Shown in pieces: positions 60,900 to 64,000 of a stretch of 64,000 nucleotides of DNA. Position numbers and translations under genes: made by a program. The DNA lies in assembly GCF_000002425.4 (NCBI RefSeq), contig NC_037269.1, forward strand, positions 10,343,477 to 10,407,476, read 5' to 3'. Within the stretch, counting starts at the first letter, position 1, and each line of letters opens with the position of its first letter. The DNA comes from Physcomitrium patens (taxonomy: Eukaryota > Streptophyta > Bryopsida > Funariales > Funariaceae). Under the pieces are notes generated by a model. That model was not told the DNA's origin. It saw nothing but the letters and a program-made list of their open reading frames with translations, and made no database searches.

Positions 60900-62990
60900 C
60901 ACAACTGGTTCACTTAATTCTTGAATTGAATCTTGTCTTTTTTATTGGCCTTGTGTAAGCACTACGTTAACCACCTCAATTCAATGTACTAGGAATTCTT
61001 ATTGAATACAACCTTTATCATCTGATTGTTGGCTCGACTACATTTGCTAATCATGGTTATTGAAATTAAATAGAACATTGCACTATTGATAAGTATATCC
61101 AGATTGCTTACAATTTCTACATACTTAAGGATATTCACTACTGGTTCTTAGATTGAGACATTCACTAGCATAATGTCCTATTTGCTTGCAATGATAATAT
61201 CAAAGTGGTCTTCTTCCAACTCCATTAGGAATATTAAGTCTTTCTACTGATATATATTAGCTAGACTTGTTCTAAGTTGGATGGATAAATGATTCTGATT
61301 GATCAATTGGTACTATAGAATCTAAAGTTGGTTTTTGAATGGATGGATATTGGAGATATCCTTGTTGACTTTGTACAAAATCTTAAGCATTGGATCTACA
61401 TTCTTAGTTATACTTAGAATTTTGAAAATTAGGAAAAATTCCTATTTTATTTATTTGAACGATTCTCGCTCTAGCCAAACCTATTTCCTATTTGAATTGA
61501 ATTAACATCCCATGAAGTCAGTTGAATTATGGTCTGATTACCAAACTGTTGTTATTTTCATAAATTCCAACAATTGGTGGTAGTATGCTTACCCCTACAA
61601 AATGTAGATTGCACAGTCATGTGGAGTGATGAAAAACATTCCTTTAACAAATGGCCTTATCTTTTACAATTATTGCACGAAATATTAGAGCACATATTGA
61701 TCAATTTATACTTCTTTTTCTTATTTTTTGCCAAATTAATAGCCGATTTGTCTATCTACTTTGTCAAAGTTAACAACAAAGTCTCGTTTTGTTCTTTTGA
61801 TATTAATTCATTAGGTAACTTTTTAGGTATTGATTTTTGATATGGGGAGTATGATAAAGACAAAACTGCTGTTGTTGGTAGTACAACCTGCAATGAGATA
61901 ACATTAACTATCATCTATAGATTTGCACTAATATTTGTATCGTAATTAATTATTCTTAGATAACTATCCACTTCTTCATTCCAAGCTAGTATTTGATAAC
62001 CTCCTTGAGATGGAATCATCATGGCTCTTGTGGTTAAGAATTGGTCATAATGATATTCTTTCCATGCCTTTGTTCGATCAAGTGAGGAAGCAATAATGGC
62101 TGGTTAGGCCTCCTCTACAAACATCTTCAATTCTGGTGGGTGTGATCCGCTAACCAATATAGAAAAAATAAATAATTTTGGTATTTGATTATTTGGCCAT
62201 TTCCAAAAAATATCTGCTACTCATCTATATTATGACTGCACCACTTCTTCTTGTACCATTCTACTATTCATTAATCTTTTCTTAAGACTTTTTTCAAATC
62301 CAATTGGTCAAAAATGGGTTAAAAATATATTTTTCAATGCCTCCCAGTTAAGAAATTCGTCCATAGGTTGGCAATTATACCATTCAAATGCTATGTCTTT
62401 TAAGGTTGTTGGTAGCCATCTCAAGCAAATATCTTCAATTCTACCATTAATGGCTATACATACAATGAAGAATTAAGACAAATATTGATTTGGATCTATA
62501 CTTGGTAAATCTCTAAAAGTAGATAATAGAGCTATGCTAGTTGTGCGATCACCTACCACACCCATTTGAATTACAATTGGAACTAATGGGCCCCTTGCTG
62601 CCATTGAAGATGGCAATATTTCACTTAATTCTTTTTTAAAATAATTTCTACCTTCTCCAATTGTCATTTTTGGACTTTTAAATCTCCTCAAATTATTATT
62701 ATTATTATTTATAAATGATTTTATTAATTGAATTGAAGGTAAAAAGGATAGATTTTGAAACACTGTAAATTGGCCTTTATTGACAAGCAATTTGTGCTAT
62801 TTTGAAGAACCAATATTGCTACAATGGACTATACTTATTATTAAAAAAGAATCTAATGGAATATCCAATTCTTTTGTGCCTCTTTTACTTTCAATTAACG
62901 GGCTCAAGAGATATGTTAGACTTTTGATAAAATTTTCTACGAATGCTCTTGGCAATTTTCTTAACAGTATATATGAGTGAAGTATTAATG
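60900..62990 (-). pseudogene. gag remains of the Tat/Athila-type element
   Basis: The minus strand holds a gag-like region with two zinc-knuckle-like sites near 61,060-61,210 (a CKQIGHYASEC-like and a CRNCKQSGY-like block). Upstream, near 62,470-62,790, an N-terminal block includes LSEILPSSMAARGPLVPIVI. It is followed on the element's strand by protease. Confidence 0.65.
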
Positions 62991-63337
62991 GTCTGTCATG
63001 ATCTTAGTATACTCGGATATGTCGCTAGGCATACAACCATGATTTAATCCAATTCTATTGATGCTTCTTTTTTAGATTCTATTCATATTCATCTCGCAAA
63101 AAATTTCTTGCTTGCATTTTCTCTTTTCTTCTTTTTAACTAGCGTATTTTTCTCACTGCAATGTTCTCATTCTTATTAACCATAATCTTTCATCATATAC
63201 TACCAAGATTGCTTTCTATCTCCACTTTAACTACATATTTGGCTTCACTTTCAAACCAATACTAATTTTGTAATCTCTTTATATGACATCTGCAACCATA
63301 TGTTTGATAGTTAATTCCTAACACTCAATACTATTAT

Positions 63338-63358
63338 CAATTCCTGAGAGCGATGCCA
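63338..63358 (-). other. Primer-binding site of the Tat/Athila-type element
   Basis: On the minus strand TGGCATCGCTCTCAGGAATT starts three bases after the LTR end (TTACA). It is closest to the tRNA-Asp site used by Athila/Tat elements (TGGCGCCGTTGCCGGGGATT), differing mainly by transitions. Confidence 0.6.
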
Positions 63359-63361
63359 AAA

Positions 63362-64000
63362 TGTAAATATCATTTTACTTACTCCAGACTAATCTAATTG
63401 GAATAAACCTATATAGGAGAATTTGAACACATGGATAGACTATCCACATGAATTTATACATGTAGATCACATAATTAACTATTTTCTAATTAATTAAAAA
63501 TATCCAAGAATACTACATTGTCCTTCGCATTCTATCAAATATTACAATTGATAATTCCATCTTTATTTGCATTTTTAAACCTCAATATTATAATTCTCTC
63601 ATTCATATTCATTTTTTATCAATATTTTTAATTCTCCACTTATAATTCTTTATTGTATTTATCCACAATAAATTTCATACTTCATTTACAACATTAAATC
63701 TCTTTTTTATTCCAAAATTTTACTTCACATTATTTAAAAACTATCCATTACTTGTCAACTACAAAAAAACAAAGAAACAAAGAGGTAACACCAAGCTTAC
63801 TATGGCTCATAACTATCTCAGTTTGGCCCCTCTTATTTCTTCCTCAACCTACTTATGCTTACCTCAAAATGCCAATTACTACACAATACGATGATAATTA
63901 CTTTTTTTGACTAAATCATCCATCTTGCCTTCTAAACTATCCATTCATTAGTTTACTAACTTCTCTTAATCTTATATACTATGTATTGTAAAATAAAAAA
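63362..64000 (-). repeat. 5' LTR of the Tat/Athila-type element (cut by the window end)
   Basis: Starts with TGTAA on the plus strand (TTACA end on the element's strand). Aligns with the left LTR up to the last base of the window; identity about 80% over the first 200 bases. Confidence 0.85.

Larger units (their letters stand above)
54002..64000 (-). mobile_element. Tat/Athila-type Ty3/Gypsy fossil, runs past the window end
   Basis: A large minus-strand LTR element, at least 10 kb. Ends: left LTR from 54002 and right LTR from 63362, about four-fifths identical over the compared part; the outer end of the right LTR is beyond the window, so only one side of the target duplication (probably CTCCT, 53997-54001) is seen. 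Order on its own strand: LTR; primer site resembling tRNA-Asp (63338-63358); leader; gag (about 60,900-62,990); protease; reverse transcriptase; RNase H; integrase; an additional coding region (about 54,900-56,577); LTR. Lack of a chromodomain, the reverse-transcriptase blocks VPKKNGKI and AVAGHECYSFLDGF, and the primer site place it near Tat/Athila. Broken many times over; old, judged by LTR divergence. Confidence 0.88.

Noticed and set aside
1-64000. tRNA, rRNA or CRISPR features
   Set aside because: Scanning for T-loop motifs, rRNA blocks and regularly spaced repeats gave nothing convincing.

Overview
The window looks like nuclear DNA of a land plant, most likely a moss or another non-seed plant. 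This is inferred from three things: short-intron genes of the plant-specific CFL1-type WW family, plant chromoviruses and Tat/Athila-type retrotransposons, and a LINE whose C-terminal end is of plant type. The DNA is a mosaic. Moderately GC-rich, gene-bearing islands (about 2.9-4.7, 7.0-11.6, 13.7-14.7 and 32.3-43.1 kb) alternate with very AT-rich islands (about 14.8-32.3 and 43.1-64.0 kb) made of old transposable elements and TA-rich debris.

Only two host genes are well supported. They are paralogues in the same orientation about 26 kb apart: gene A (8126-9584, 358 aa) and gene B (34277-35768, 388 aa). Each has three exons, a degenerate WW domain split by a phase-0 intron at the same codon, a central LELxLNL motif that fits the EAR repression consensus, a conserved VCT...AL.R box, and a C-terminal Cys4 knuckle (CX2C-X12-CX2C). 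They resemble angiosperm CURLY FLAG LEAF 1 (CFL1), a WW protein linked to cuticle and epidermal development through HD-ZIP IV factors. A third, weak coding candidate is a 97-codon reading frame on the minus strand (41284-41577).

Between the paralogues lies a nested TE island. A 5'-truncated LINE on the minus strand (poly-T at 14745-14775 marks its tail) is split by a chromovirus (Ty3/Gypsy with chromodomain, 16228-22550). The chromovirus has two 544-bp LTRs about 92% identical and a 5-bp target duplication (TCTAG/TCTAA). After it come the rest of the LINE (to about 24.78 kb) and 7.5 kb of AT-rich DNA with many (TA)n runs and no recognisable gene.

The right-hand TE island is a stack. A Ty1/Copia relic (about 53.0-54.0 kb, minus strand) is interrupted on the right by a large Tat/Athila-type Ty3/Gypsy element (54002 to beyond the window end, minus strand), and abuts on the left an older relative of the first chromovirus (46820-52963, minus strand, perfect CTAAA target duplication). 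The Tat/Athila-type element has an extra coding region with coiled-coil character between integrase and its 3' LTR. Both chromoviruses share a conserved coding tail after the chromodomain. All LTR elements are broken fossils. The most interesting items are the duplicated CFL1-like genes flanking the TE island, the shared post-chromodomain tail, the extra 3' coding region of the Tat/Athila-type element, and a small unexplained hairpin at 5582-5646.
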